64,000 nt of DNA from Myxococcaceae bacterium JPH2 (GTDB lineage: Bacteria; Myxococcota; Myxococcia; Myxococcales; Myxococcaceae). The notes under the pieces were generated by a model, which was given only the letters and a program-made list of their open reading frames with translations, was not told where the DNA came from and did not search any database. The position numbers and the translations under genes were made by a program. The DNA lies in the NCBI GenBank assembly GCA_016458225.1, contig JAEMGR010000016.1, positions 186,001-250,000 on the forward strand, in the 5' to 3' direction. This document shows, piece by piece, positions 11,011 through 19,293 of the stretch. Numbering within the stretch: the stretch's first letter is position 1; every line of letters starts with the position of its first letter.

Positions 11011-11418
11011 ATGACGCGACTTCAGACGACGGCGCCAGGCCATGATGTCGTCCTCTACGACGGGCATTGCCGCATCTGCAGTGGGGCAGCGCGGGAGATG
11101 AAGCGGCTGCTCGGAGGCCAGGGAACGGAGCTGCGTTCCTTTCGGGACGAAGGTGTTCTGGACTCATTCCCTGGCATCTCGGCGGATCGGTGCGAGCGGG
11201 CCATGCAACTGGTCCAGGCGGATGGTCGGGTGGTCGAAGGAGCCGAGGCCATTGTGCGTGCCCTGGGCCGTCGCCCCTTGGGGCGCTTGCTGTACGTCTA
11301 TTACGTGCCCGGTCTGCGGCAGGTCATCGACATGGCCTACCGGGTCTTCGCGCGGTATCGCTTTCGAATCGCCGGGCGGCAGTGCTCGGATGGGAGTTGT
11401 GCGGTGCACTTCAAATAG
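11011..11418 (+). CDS. DCC-family thiol-disulfide oxidoreductase
   Basis: A small 135-aa protein of the DCC (DUF393) family, named for its Asp-x-x-Cys-x-x-Cys start. Here VVLYDGHCRICSG places the cysteine pair at residues 20 and 23; a second pattern LGRLLYVYYVPGLRQVIDMAY is typical of the family's middle. Proposed role: redox exchange with an unknown partner. ATG 11011 is preceded by AGGAGAGG. It ends 62 bp before the MoxR gene. Confidence 0.82.
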   Translation: MTRLQTTAPGHDVVLYDGHCRICSGAAREMKRLLGGQGTELRSFRDEGVLDSFPGISADRCERAMQLVQADGRVVEGAEAIVRALGRRPLGRLLYVYYVPGLRQVIDMAYRVFARYRFRIAGRQCSDGSCAVHFK

Positions 11419-11480
11419 GCGGAGGAGGGCGGCTACCATGCCGCCCTCCACGTTGCTCCAGACGCCCCGTGACTCCTCTC

Positions 11481-14000
11481 ATGTCGACGTACCCGCAGGC
11501 TGCCCAGGCGTTTCGTCGCTTCTTTGGTGAACTCAGAGAGACGTTCCTCGAACGCGAGGCGGTCCTCACGCAGATTGAGCTGGCGCTGCTGTGTCGAGAG
11601 CATGTGCTCGTCGTGGGGCCTCCGGGAACGGCCAAGAGCGCCATCGCAAGCTCGGTGCTGGGCCGCATCACGGACGAGGCCTCTGGCCTCCCATCGCTTT
11701 TTTCCAAGCAGATCGCCGAGTCGACCGTGCAGGCGGACCTCATCGGTCCGGTGGACTTCAAGGTGCTCACGGAGACGGGCCGGACGGAGTACCTGACCGA
11801 GGAGGGCATGCTGGGTTCGGTGCATGCCTTCCTCGACGAGGTGTTCGATGGCCGGGACATGCTGCTGCGCTCCATCCTCAACGTCCTGTACGAGCGGGAG
11901 CTGAAGCACGGAAGGCGCGTGACGGTCGGGCGGACCGAATGCGTCATCATGACCAGCAATCGGTACCTCTCCGAGGTCCTTGCTCAGTCTCCCGAGCTCT
12001 TGTTGGCGTTCGCGGACCGGATGAGCTTCATCTGCTTCGTCCCGAAGGCGTTTGCCCGACGAGAGAGCCGGGCGGCGATGTTGCAGCGCTTCGTTGGCGG
12101 GGCTCGGCCCGACCTGAAGGCCGCTCTGACTTTGCAGCAACTGGACATGCTCCAGGCGCAAGTGGAGCGAGTCACCGTTCCAGGCCATGTCCTGGAGGGC
12201 GTGGAACTGCTGGCGGATGCGCTGGAACGCGTGCTGGTCGCGCAAGTCTCCAAGCTCCCCGACTACGTGCCCACCAAGTACTTCTCGCAGCGCTCCATTG
12301 TGAAGGCGATGTGGGCCCTCAAGGCTGCGGTGGTGCGCGATCAGATCTACCGGCGCCCGGACCGGGCGCTGGAAGCAACGGTAGAGGACCTGGATGCCCT
12401 GCGATGGTTCTTCTTGCTGGGCGGGCCGCATGGCGCCGAGACCGAGGCGTTGCTCAAGGCCTCGGTGGATCCTCGCGAGCGGGCACAGTTGGAGATTGTC
12501 CGACTTGAGCAGCGCGCTTTCGATGATGCACTGGCCCAGGTGCGTCAAGAGTTGGGCGGTGGTTTGGAGCGAGAGGCTGCGGCCCTGGCCGCGAGCGAGG
12601 ATGCCGCCAGCGTTGAGTCCCTGGGACGTGCGTGGCAGCCGGCGGCGGTTTCGCTCACGGCGAAGGGCCTGTTGGGCAAGCTTGTTCCAGGGCCTCGCCA
12701 TGCGCAGAACCGGACCCCACTCCTGGGCGCAGCGCGCTCGCTCGTTGCTGTGACAGAGCAGCGGCTGGCTCGCGGCATGTCTGCTCCCGGCGAGGGGCGA
12801 ATGGGCATGCCGCTGTTGGCCGCGGTTCGTGACGTCCTCGCGCTGTGCCGAGCTGTTCCCGAACTGCAATCCGTCTTTCCGAACCTGTGCGCATTCACGG
12901 CTCGGTTTCTGTCGCAGGCGCTCGAGTTGTGGGCACTGGCCGCGGAAGGGCTGGCCTTCGAGGATGGGTTCAAGGTCGACAGCGTGGTGGGGCTCGCGAG
13001 CAACCTGGAAGAAGAGTTCGGGATGACGAGCGAACTCGCGGCGATTCTCATGGAAGGGCTTCCAGAGGCCCAGATCCGTCTCCGTGAGGCGGACAGCGTG
13101 GCGCGAAAGCGGGTCGTCACGGCGCTGCGGCGACGGGTGGTCGTGGCCTATCAAGGGCAGCCTCAGAGAGCGCGGAAGGATCCGCTCGATGCGCTCACGG
13201 CCGATTCGCGCCGGCTCACCCAGATTGATCAGTCGCTCTTGTCGCTCGATGCGAGCCAGCCAGGGCTGAAACAGGAACTGCTTCGGCCACTCGGCGTGGC
13301 CTATGCGCGTGAAGTGCTGGGGTCGACGCCGTTCGATCGGCTTCAGCAATACGCTCGCGCGCTCCAGTCCGTCACCGAGAACCTTCGCCGTGAGGGCGTG
13401 GCTCCCGAGGCGCTCATCACCGAGTGCCGCGAACTCATCGAGATGCGCATCCGTGAGCATGCTGGTTCCTTGGCGCGACAGCCCGCGAGCACTCCTCCTG
13501 CTCCCGCTTCGGCACTGAACGGCGATGCGTACGCACACTATCGCGAGGAAGTGTCTGCTCGGGCGCTCGAAGGTGAGTTCTCAGCCCTGATCGGACTGGA
13601 GGGACTGCTCGCGCCAACCGATGGAGTCGCCTCGGGTGAGACTTTCTCCGAGAGCGTTCGCGACGCCGTCGCGCGGGCGGAGCTTGTCTTCCTTGCGTCT
13701 CGGGTCACGTACTTGCGGGGGTGGTTGTCGCAACTCCTCTCGGTGCTTCCGCCGCCTGAGTCGTTGACTGAGCGCACCGATGCGGAACGGACCTTCGACC
13801 GGCTCGTGCGCAGCCGCTTCCCGTTGCTGGCATTGAAGGAGGGGGAGCTGGTTCGTCTCCAGGCCGCGCTCGCGGTGCTGAGTGGCATCTCGGGCGAGGT
13901 AGGCGGTCGGGCGCGCGAGCTGGTCGCGATGCTGAAGCGCATGGATGAGGAGTTCGGCCAGTTCAGTCGGCACGTCCTGGAGCGGCGGACCGCGGCATGA
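11481..14000 (+). CDS. MoxR/RavA-type AAA+ ATPase
   Basis: An 839-aa protein with an N-terminal MoxR-type AAA+ module and a very long helical C-terminal region. Visible motifs are Walker A VVGPPGTAKSAI (about 41-52), ADLIGPVDFK, Walker B-like AFLDEVFDG, and sensor-1 VIMTSNR. MoxR ATPases act as chaperones together with VWA partners. The next gene encodes a VWA protein after 50 bp, so a RavA-ViaA-like pair is likely. The C-terminal 500 residues match no family I know and are much longer than in RavA (about 500 aa total). ATG 11481 is chosen as it begins the conserved part; there is no good ribosome-binding site. Confidence 0.85.
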   Translation: MSTYPQAAQAFRRFFGELRETFLEREAVLTQIELALLCREHVLVVGPPGTAKSAIASSVLGRITDEASGLPSLFSKQIAESTVQADLIGPVDFKVLTETGRTEYLTEEGMLGSVHAFLDEVFDGRDMLLRSILNVLYERELKHGRRVTVGRTECVIMTSNRYLSEVLAQSPELLLAFADRMSFICFVPKAFARRESRAAMLQRFVGGARPDLKAALTLQQLDMLQAQVERVTVPGHVLEGVELLADALERVLVAQVSKLPDYVPTKYFSQRSIVKAMWALKAAVVRDQIYRRPDRALEATVEDLDALRWFFLLGGPHGAETEALLKASVDPRERAQLEIVRLEQRAFDDALAQVRQELGGGLEREAAALAASEDAASVESLGRAWQPAAVSLTAKGLLGKLVPGPRHAQNRTPLLGAARSLVAVTEQRLARGMSAPGEGRMGMPLLAAVRDVLALCRAVPELQSVFPNLCAFTARFLSQALELWALAAEGLAFEDGFKVDSVVGLASNLEEEFGMTSELAAILMEGLPEAQIRLREADSVARKRVVTALRRRVVVAYQGQPQRARKDPLDALTADSRRLTQIDQSLLSLDASQPGLKQELLRPLGVAYAREVLGSTPFDRLQQYARALQSVTENLRREGVAPEALITECRELIEMRIREHAGSLARQPASTPPAPASALNGDAYAHYREEVSARALEGEFSALIGLEGLLAPTDGVASGETFSESVRDAVARAELVFLASRVTYLRGWLSQLLSVLPPPESLTERTDAERTFDRLVRSRFPLLALKEGELVRLQAALAVLSGISGEVGGRARELVAMLKRMDEEFGQFSRHVLERRTAA

Positions 14001-14050
14001 CTTCGCTTCGACGAGTGCACCGCGCCGTCGACGGGCAAGGGGCCTGAGTC

Positions 14051-16333
14051 GTGCTCTCGCGTCGACTCTCCGAGTTGCGCTCGCGCGTGGATGCGCTGCG
14101 GCAGCCTTCTGCCGGCGGAGCGATGCCGTGGGCGCTGTTGGGTCGCAGGCTTCGAGGTCCGGAGGACCTGTCGCTGCCGGTGCTGAGTGCGCTCGACAAG
14201 GCGTTGGATCGCGTCGGGGTGCACACGTCGGCGGATGCGCGCTTGTTGCGTCGTCTGGGGGTGAAGCGGGGAAGGGCGGGGGCGCTGGCCCAGGGACTTG
14301 AGGGACGTGCCGCTGAAGCCCTCGACGAGTATGCTCAGTGCGTGGCTCGCGCGGAGCGCTCGCACCGTGCTCGGGAACTGCCTGACGGAGCGCTTACGGC
14401 CATCGAGCGCGGCTTCGTTCAGCTGGCCCGCGCTGTGAGAGTGGCTGAGTTGTTTTCTCGCGAAGCCACGACCCGTGAAGGGAATGAGGCATTCGAAGTC
14501 TTCCCGCGCGCAGCGTCGACTTCGTACGTTCGCCCGCCGGCGAGTGCACGCCTCGCGGTCGCCGAGGTTCTCGCGGAGCGGGCTCGCTCGAACGTCAGTG
14601 ATGTGGCGCAGAAGCGGCGCGATCTCGACGTGGCCCATGAGTTGTTGCTCCGGCTGGGGTTGGAGGATGACCGCGAGCGAGGCATGGCGCTGCGCAATGA
14701 AGTGGCAGAGGCGCGTGAGCGCGTTCGGATGGGCCCCGTCACGCGCTCGTTGGGCGAGCTGATTCAGGAGGTGCGCACGCGGGCTCGGACTGAACCTCGG
14801 GTGGCGTACTCGGCGCTGCGGGGATTGTATGAGACCGCGCTGGAGGCTGGGGATGCGCAGCTCGCCGCGGTGGCTCGTGGGGCTCTGGTTCCTCTCCTGC
14901 CCGCGGAGTCGAAGCTGACGACGATGGTCGAGCAGGCGGAGCGGGAGACGCTCTCTCGATGGTTGGGAGAGGCCCCTCGCGAGACTCCTGTGTCCCCGGA
15001 GGGGCGGAAAGAGCTGGGGGGCGCGGATGATCTCCTCGCGGACCTGGCGTTCTCACTGAAGCCAGAGCAGCTCGCGACCTTCGAGCTTGCCGCGGGATGT
15101 GCTCGGTACTTTGACGTCGAGGACACGCTGTCCGCCGAGGTGGTCGAGGAGTCTCCTGCCTCGGCTCGGCCGAAGCCTCGTCGCGTGCCCTATCCCACGC
15201 AGCGGATGAGCTTCGAGACGACGGGCAGCCTGCACGACGTGCAGCACTTCGTCGTCACGGATCCACGGCTGTTGCTGCATGACCTCGCGGCGCACCGACA
15301 GCTCGTTCGTGCGTATCTGGAGGAGGTTCCTCCCCGCCGCTCGAAGAAGGTGAAGCGCACCGCGGTTCGCGTCTACGTGTGCGACGCGTCCGGGTCCATG
15401 CATGGCGCGCGTGCTCGGTTCCGCGACGCCCTCATCATCGCGGAGCTCAACAACCTGCGCGTGAAGGCCCGGCGCGGCGAGCCCTTCGACCCCATCTACT
15501 TCAGCTTCTTCAACGACATTCCCACCGAGTTGGCCCGCGTGGACACGTCGAGCGAGGCGACTCGGCAGATTGAGAAGTTGTTCCGTCTCTCGCCCGCGGA
15601 GGGGCAGACGGACATCTCGCTGGCACTGCTGTCCGCGTTCGATTCCATCCGAGCCGCGCAGGGCAAGGACCCCTATCTCGCTCGGGCCACCGTGGTCCTG
15701 GTCACCGATGGCGAGGACCGGGTGGACCTCGAACTCATCCGCCGGATGCGCGCGCCCATCGATGCGCTCGACATCGCGCTGAGCTTCATCTCGTTGGGAG
15801 AAGAGAACCCCGACCTCAAGTCCCTGGTCCTGGAGCAGCGGGCCGCGGGTGGGCGCGCCTTCTATCACCAGCTTTCGGATGAGGAGATCCGCTGGGCCCG
15901 CACCGAGTTCGACACGCCCTGGCACACGCTGCTTCCTCGCGAGGTGGAGGCCACCGCCGAGGCGCTGGATGCGCTCGCCCCGCATCTGGAGGCGCTGGAG
16001 GCCGTGGCGGCCAAGCGGGATGCGCCAGCGGTCGTGGCCGTGGAGGCATCGTTCGACGCGCTGTTCCCCGAGCATCCCGCGCGGTCGCTCTCGGGCGAGC
16101 TGCCTGGCTCGGAGACGGTTGCTCGGGTGCGGGACATCTTGGAGGCGCTGGCGGAGGCGGCCTCGCTCGCTCCCGCGGACCAGCGCGCGACTGAGAGCGT
16201 CGTGCTCTTGCAGCACCTCCTCACGGTCTATGGGCTCTCGTCGGGGCGCTACCTGACGGTGCTGTCGGCCGGTGGTCAGCCGGTGGCCGAGGCCCTCGCG
16301 CGGGTCCGCTTGTTGTGTCGGCCATTCGGATAG
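14051..16333 (+). CDS. VWA-domain protein, partner of the MoxR ATPase
   Basis: A 760-aa protein whose C-terminal part holds a von Willebrand factor A domain with a complete MIDAS: VCDASGSMHG (DxSxS, about residue 449), a later Thr in GQTDISLAL and Asp in VVLVTDGEDRVD. The N-terminal 400 residues are helical and rich in Ala/Arg. It lacks a signal peptide, so it is cytoplasmic, like ViaA. It starts with GTG 50 bp after the AAA+ gene and ends 18 bp before the coiled-coil gene, so the three probably form an operon. Confidence 0.85.
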   Translation: MLSRRLSELRSRVDALRQPSAGGAMPWALLGRRLRGPEDLSLPVLSALDKALDRVGVHTSADARLLRRLGVKRGRAGALAQGLEGRAAEALDEYAQCVARAERSHRARELPDGALTAIERGFVQLARAVRVAELFSREATTREGNEAFEVFPRAASTSYVRPPASARLAVAEVLAERARSNVSDVAQKRRDLDVAHELLLRLGLEDDRERGMALRNEVAEARERVRMGPVTRSLGELIQEVRTRARTEPRVAYSALRGLYETALEAGDAQLAAVARGALVPLLPAESKLTTMVEQAERETLSRWLGEAPRETPVSPEGRKELGGADDLLADLAFSLKPEQLATFELAAGCARYFDVEDTLSAEVVEESPASARPKPRRVPYPTQRMSFETTGSLHDVQHFVVTDPRLLLHDLAAHRQLVRAYLEEVPPRRSKKVKRTAVRVYVCDASGSMHGARARFRDALIIAELNNLRVKARRGEPFDPIYFSFFNDIPTELARVDTSSEATRQIEKLFRLSPAEGQTDISLALLSAFDSIRAAQGKDPYLARATVVLVTDGEDRVDLELIRRMRAPIDALDIALSFISLGEENPDLKSLVLEQRAAGGRAFYHQLSDEEIRWARTEFDTPWHTLLPREVEATAEALDALAPHLEALEAVAAKRDAPAVVAVEASFDALFPEHPARSLSGELPGSETVARVRDILEALAEAASLAPADQRATESVVLLQHLLTVYGLSSGRYLTVLSAGGQPVAEALARVRLLCRPFG

Positions 16334-16351
16334 GCTCGTCGCGGGAGCGCC

Positions 16352-16918
16352 ATGTTCGGTTTCTGGAAGAAGAAGGCGCCTGTGGCGCCGGTGAGTCCGC
16401 TGGCCACGTTCGATTCGCTCATCGAGGGCCTGGAGCGCCAGGGCTCGGAGGTGCGCAAGTCGGCGGCCACCCTGCTGGCCTTGAAGGGGGACTTGAGTCG
16501 CTCCGTGGAGCGATACACCCGCCGGCTGGAGGACATCGCCTCGCGACGGCTCACGGCGGAGACCCGGGGCGATGCGCGCGGGGTGGAGGTGCTGGAGCGA
16601 GATCGGGCTCAGGCCGAGCAGCTCCGCGCCGCCGCGCGCGCCTCACTCGAACGCGTGGAGCAGGATTCCCGGCTGTTGCTCGAGGCCGCGGCGGAGCTGG
16701 GGGCTCGCGTGGTGGAGCTTCGCTCGGAGCGAGAGAGTGCTTCGGCGCGCATCGCGGCGGGTGGTGTCGTCACCGAGGCGCTGCGGGCACGGGTGCAGCG
16801 CTTCGAGCAGGTGCTCGCGCTCGAAGCGGCCCGCGACGAGGTCGAGAAGGCGCACGCCCTGGCGGAGATCTACCGAGAGGAGCAGCGCTCCGGCCCAGAG
16901 CGGACGCCCGCGGATTGA
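16352..16918 (+). CDS. Coiled-coil protein of the MoxR-VWA operon
   Basis: A 188-aa, highly charged, almost wholly helical protein with long heptad stretches from residue 25 to 175. It begins MFGFWKKKAP, a short basic/hydrophobic tip that could touch a membrane. It resembles PspA/Vipp1-like coiled coils in composition, but I cannot establish homology. Being the third gene of the MoxR-VWA group, it may be a substrate or scaffold of that chaperone pair (inference). Confidence 0.65.
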   Translation: MFGFWKKKAPVAPVSPLATFDSLIEGLERQGSEVRKSAATLLALKGDLSRSVERYTRRLEDIASRRLTAETRGDARGVEVLERDRAQAEQLRAAARASLERVEQDSRLLLEAAAELGARVVELRSERESASARIAAGGVVTEALRARVQRFEQVLALEAARDEVEKAHALAEIYREEQRSGPERTPAD

Positions 16919-16989
16919 CTCCTCGGGAGGATGGGGCGCGGGGCCGTCCGTGAGTTCCGGGCGGCGCGTTCCATCCCGCGGCGCGTGGA

Positions 16990-17871
16990 TCAGGTGCGGC
17001 GCGCCGTCTGGTGCAGCTCGAGGACGATGTTGCCGCCCTTGAAGAGGCGGACCGCGCCCGAGGTCTGGCTGACCACCAGCGCGATGCAGTCCGTGGTGGA
17101 GGTGATGCCGGCTGCGGCCGCGTGGCGTGCTCCCAGCCCCAAGGGAATCTTCACCGAGTCGTCGGTGGCCGACAGGTAGCGCCCCGCCGCGAGCACGACA
17201 CCATCCTCGCGGATGACGAACGCGCCATCGAGCACGGAGAAGTTCTTGATGGCCTCGCGAATCTTGGGGTCCAGCACGTTCCGTTCCGCCTCGGACAGGC
17301 CCTGGAATGGATTGATGGTCATCTGGCGGCTCTTCTCCAGGACCGTCGTGTGGTCGCCAATCGTGATGATGGTCCCGATGGGGTGACCCTCGAAGCCCTC
17401 CTGGCCAATCTGGAGCGCGAGCTGGATGAGGGCGTCCACGACCTGGGAGTTGAACTCCTCCCCGAGCTTCACGCCCTCGATGGCCAGCCGGTCATCGAGG
17501 GAGCCTCCGATGCGCATCTGCATGAGCGTGTCAGGGGGGCGTCCTACCTTCCCCGTCATGCACAAGACGAGATCGCCTTCCTTGAACGCTCCCTGGGAGA
17601 GCGCGGACACGAGCGCCACCTTCACTCGCTCTGTCCGCGAATAGTCATAGGCGGGAATCACCAGGGCTCGGAACTTCTTCGCCAGAAGTTCCTGCGCGAG
17701 CTTGTCCAGGGTTACCGCGTAGACGAGCTTCTTGCGCGCCTGCCTTCCCCGGAGTTCCTCAGTAGGGATGGGCGTGTCGCAGATGTAGAGGAAGTGATCG
17801 ACGTCCGGCTTGCCGGCCAGCGCGAGGACCGAGCGCAAGAATTCCCGATCGAACTTCGTGTTCTCGCTCAA
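16990..17871 (-). CDS. Diadenylate cyclase, DacZ-like (pyruvate-kinase-like domain plus DAC domain)
   Basis: Predicted to make c-di-AMP from two ATP. The C-terminal DAC domain (about 165-285) carries the DGA motif (215-217, LDGAFVI) and a GARHA motif at 247-251 where the family usually has GTRHR, followed by AGITSTTDCIALVVSQTSGAVRLFKGG. The N-terminal half (about 45-125) resembles the alpha/beta C-domain of pyruvate kinase (KFRALVIPAYDYSRTER, GDLVLCMTGKVG). That two-domain order is the DacZ class best known from archaea. There are no membrane segments. The gene is divergent from dksA, sharing a 126-bp intergenic region. The replaced second arginine leaves activity uncertain. Confidence 0.8.
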   Translation of the reverse strand: MSENTKFDREFLRSVLALAGKPDVDHFLYICDTPIPTEELRGRQARKKLVYAVTLDKLAQELLAKKFRALVIPAYDYSRTERVKVALVSALSQGAFKEGDLVLCMTGKVGRPPDTLMQMRIGGSLDDRLAIEGVKLGEEFNSQVVDALIQLALQIGQEGFEGHPIGTIITIGDHTTVLEKSRQMTINPFQGLSEAERNVLDPKIREAIKNFSVLDGAFVIREDGVVLAAGRYLSATDDSVKIPLGLGARHAAAAGITSTTDCIALVVSQTSGAVRLFKGGNIVLELHQTARRT

Positions 17872-17910
17872 GCTGTCCCTCCGTTACCGCCGGATCCGGG
17901 TCAGGTCACC

Positions 17911-17938
17911 TTGACACTGCCCACCGCATGAATAAAGC
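17911..17938 (+). promoter_or_regulatory. Candidate sigma-70-type promoter of dksA
   Basis: TTGACA at 17911-17916, a 16-bp spacer, then TAAAGC (17933-17938) inside an AT-rich AATAAAGCTTT patch. It lies about 60 bp before the dksA start. A T7 run (about 17949-17956) sits in the presumed leader. Confidence 0.4.
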
Positions 17939-17997
17939 TTTCGGGCCCTTTTTTTGAGGGTAGGGCCTCTTCCCCTCGCCGCACCGGAGCACTCGCT

Positions 17998-18360
17998 GTG
18001 AACCAGAAAGATCTCAAGCGTTACAAGAAGATGCTCGAGGACAGCAAGACGAGCCTGATCGAGAGCGCCAAGAAAACCCTGGTAGAGGAGTCCTCCTTCG
18101 ATACGGACGACCTGCCGGATGAGATCGACCTGGCGTCTTCCGAGTACGCGCAGTCGATGGTGTTCCGCCTGCGTGACCGGGAGAAGTTCCTCCTGCAGAA
18201 GATTGAGAAGGCGCTCGTTCGCATCGAGGACGGGACCTTCGGCATCTGCGAGCGTTGCGAGGAGGACATCTCGCCCAAGCGCCTGGAGGCGCGTCCCGTG
18301 ACGACCCTGTGCATCCGTTGCAAGGAGGAGCAGGAGAAGAAGGAGAAGTCGTACGGGTGA
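17998..18360 (+). CDS. dksA: RNA polymerase-binding protein DksA
   Basis: Secondary-channel cofactor of RNA polymerase that works with (p)ppGpp. The 120-aa protein has an N-terminal coiled coil whose tip keeps the functional DxxDxA motif (D41, D44, A46) and a C-terminal C4 zinc finger (C84, C87, C105, C108). GTG start. The rel gene 4 kb away makes the alarmone for which it is the usual partner. It is divergent from the diadenylate-cyclase gene and converges with the FHA gene. Confidence 0.92.
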   Translation: MNQKDLKRYKKMLEDSKTSLIESAKKTLVEESSFDTDDLPDEIDLASSEYAQSMVFRLRDREKFLLQKIEKALVRIEDGTFGICERCEEDISPKRLEARPVTTLCIRCKEEQEKKEKSYG

Positions 18361-18370
18361 GCAGGACGTT

Positions 18371-18403
18371 GGGGCCGCGCGGCGCCATGCACCGTGCGGC
18401 CCC
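18371..18403. terminator. Hairpin between dksA and the FHA gene
   Basis: GGGGCCGC (18371-18378) pairs with GCGGCCCC (18396-18403) in the 53-bp convergent gap. No U-run follows. Probable bidirectional terminator. Confidence 0.4.
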
Positions 18404-18413
18404 GCCTCGAGGC

Positions 18414-19181
18414 TCAGGCCGCCGCGGCTTGAATCTCGACCCGCAGCAGCTGACGTCCGATGAGGAAGTGGTCCCCGTTGTCCACGAACGTGGGGCCCGC
18501 CAGCCGGATGAAGGTGCCGTTGGACGAACCCACGTCCCGCACCATGAGTCGATCCCCTCTCACAGTGAGTGAGGCGTGCCGGCCGGACACGAAGCCGTCC
18601 GTGGGGAAGGTGAGTTCGCCTTGCTCTCGACCCAGCAGGTTGTCCCCCTCGCGCAGGGGGAAGGCCGCGCCGCGCAGGCCGCCCTCGAGGAGCTGCACGA
18701 GGCGGAGGCGGTAGCCCGGATCCGGTGAGCCCCAGACCTGGGTGCCTCCGGGGCCCAGGGCGGGCGCGGGGATGGGCTCCAGCACCATGCGCTGACGTCC
18801 GAGGCGCAGCTCGCCGCCTGTGGGCAGCTCGCGCTCCTGGCGCAGGCGGACGAAGACGCCGTTGGCGCCGCCCACGTCCTCCACCGCGAGCCGGGAGCCG
18901 GAGAAGAAGAAGCGCGCCTGCACCGGCATGATGAACGGATCATCGTTGAGGGCGATGTCCGCCTGCATCCCGCAGGTGAGCGTGTCGCGCTGCATGCGCA
19001 CGAGGGACTCGGGGCCGCCGTCGGCGCGCACGACGCGGATGGAGACTTGAGGCCGGGAGGAGACGGCCGCGACGGCCATCACCATCGTGCCGGAACGCAG
19101 CGGCGAGCCGCAGGCGCGGCACACGGTGGCGTCCCGAGGGTTCTCGGTGTCACAGCGGGGGCAATATTCCACGGCGTCCAT
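18414..19181 (-). CDS. Zinc-ribbon protein with two FHA domains
   Basis: A 255-aa soluble signalling protein. An N-terminal zinc ribbon (C7, C10, C21, C24) is followed by two FHA phosphothreonine-binding domains, roughly 55-130 and 160-245. The second is canonical (NLLGRE, SGRHASL, VRDVGSSNGTFI); the first is degenerate (VQARFFF, VEDVGGANGVFV). It is divergent from the Ser/Thr kinase gene, and another FHA protein lies on the other side of that kinase, so the three may form one phospho-signalling module (inference). Confidence 0.88.
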   Translation of the reverse strand: MDAVEYCPRCDTENPRDATVCRACGSPLRSGTMVMAVAAVSSRPQVSIRVVRADGGPESLVRMQRDTLTCGMQADIALNDDPFIMPVQARFFFSGSRLAVEDVGGANGVFVRLRQERELPTGGELRLGRQRMVLEPIPAPALGPGGTQVWGSPDPGYRLRLVQLLEGGLRGAAFPLREGDNLLGREQGELTFPTDGFVSGRHASLTVRGDRLMVRDVGSSNGTFIRLAGPTFVDNGDHFLIGRQLLRVEIQAAAA

Positions 19182-19293
19182 GGGAGTCTCCGCGTTCTAG
19201 CAGGGGTGGGCCGACGATGGGGGCACTACGCGTGGCTTGCTCGTGACCCGAGCGACGTGGTGAAGTCCCGGCCCCACCTCACGGGACGCTGAC

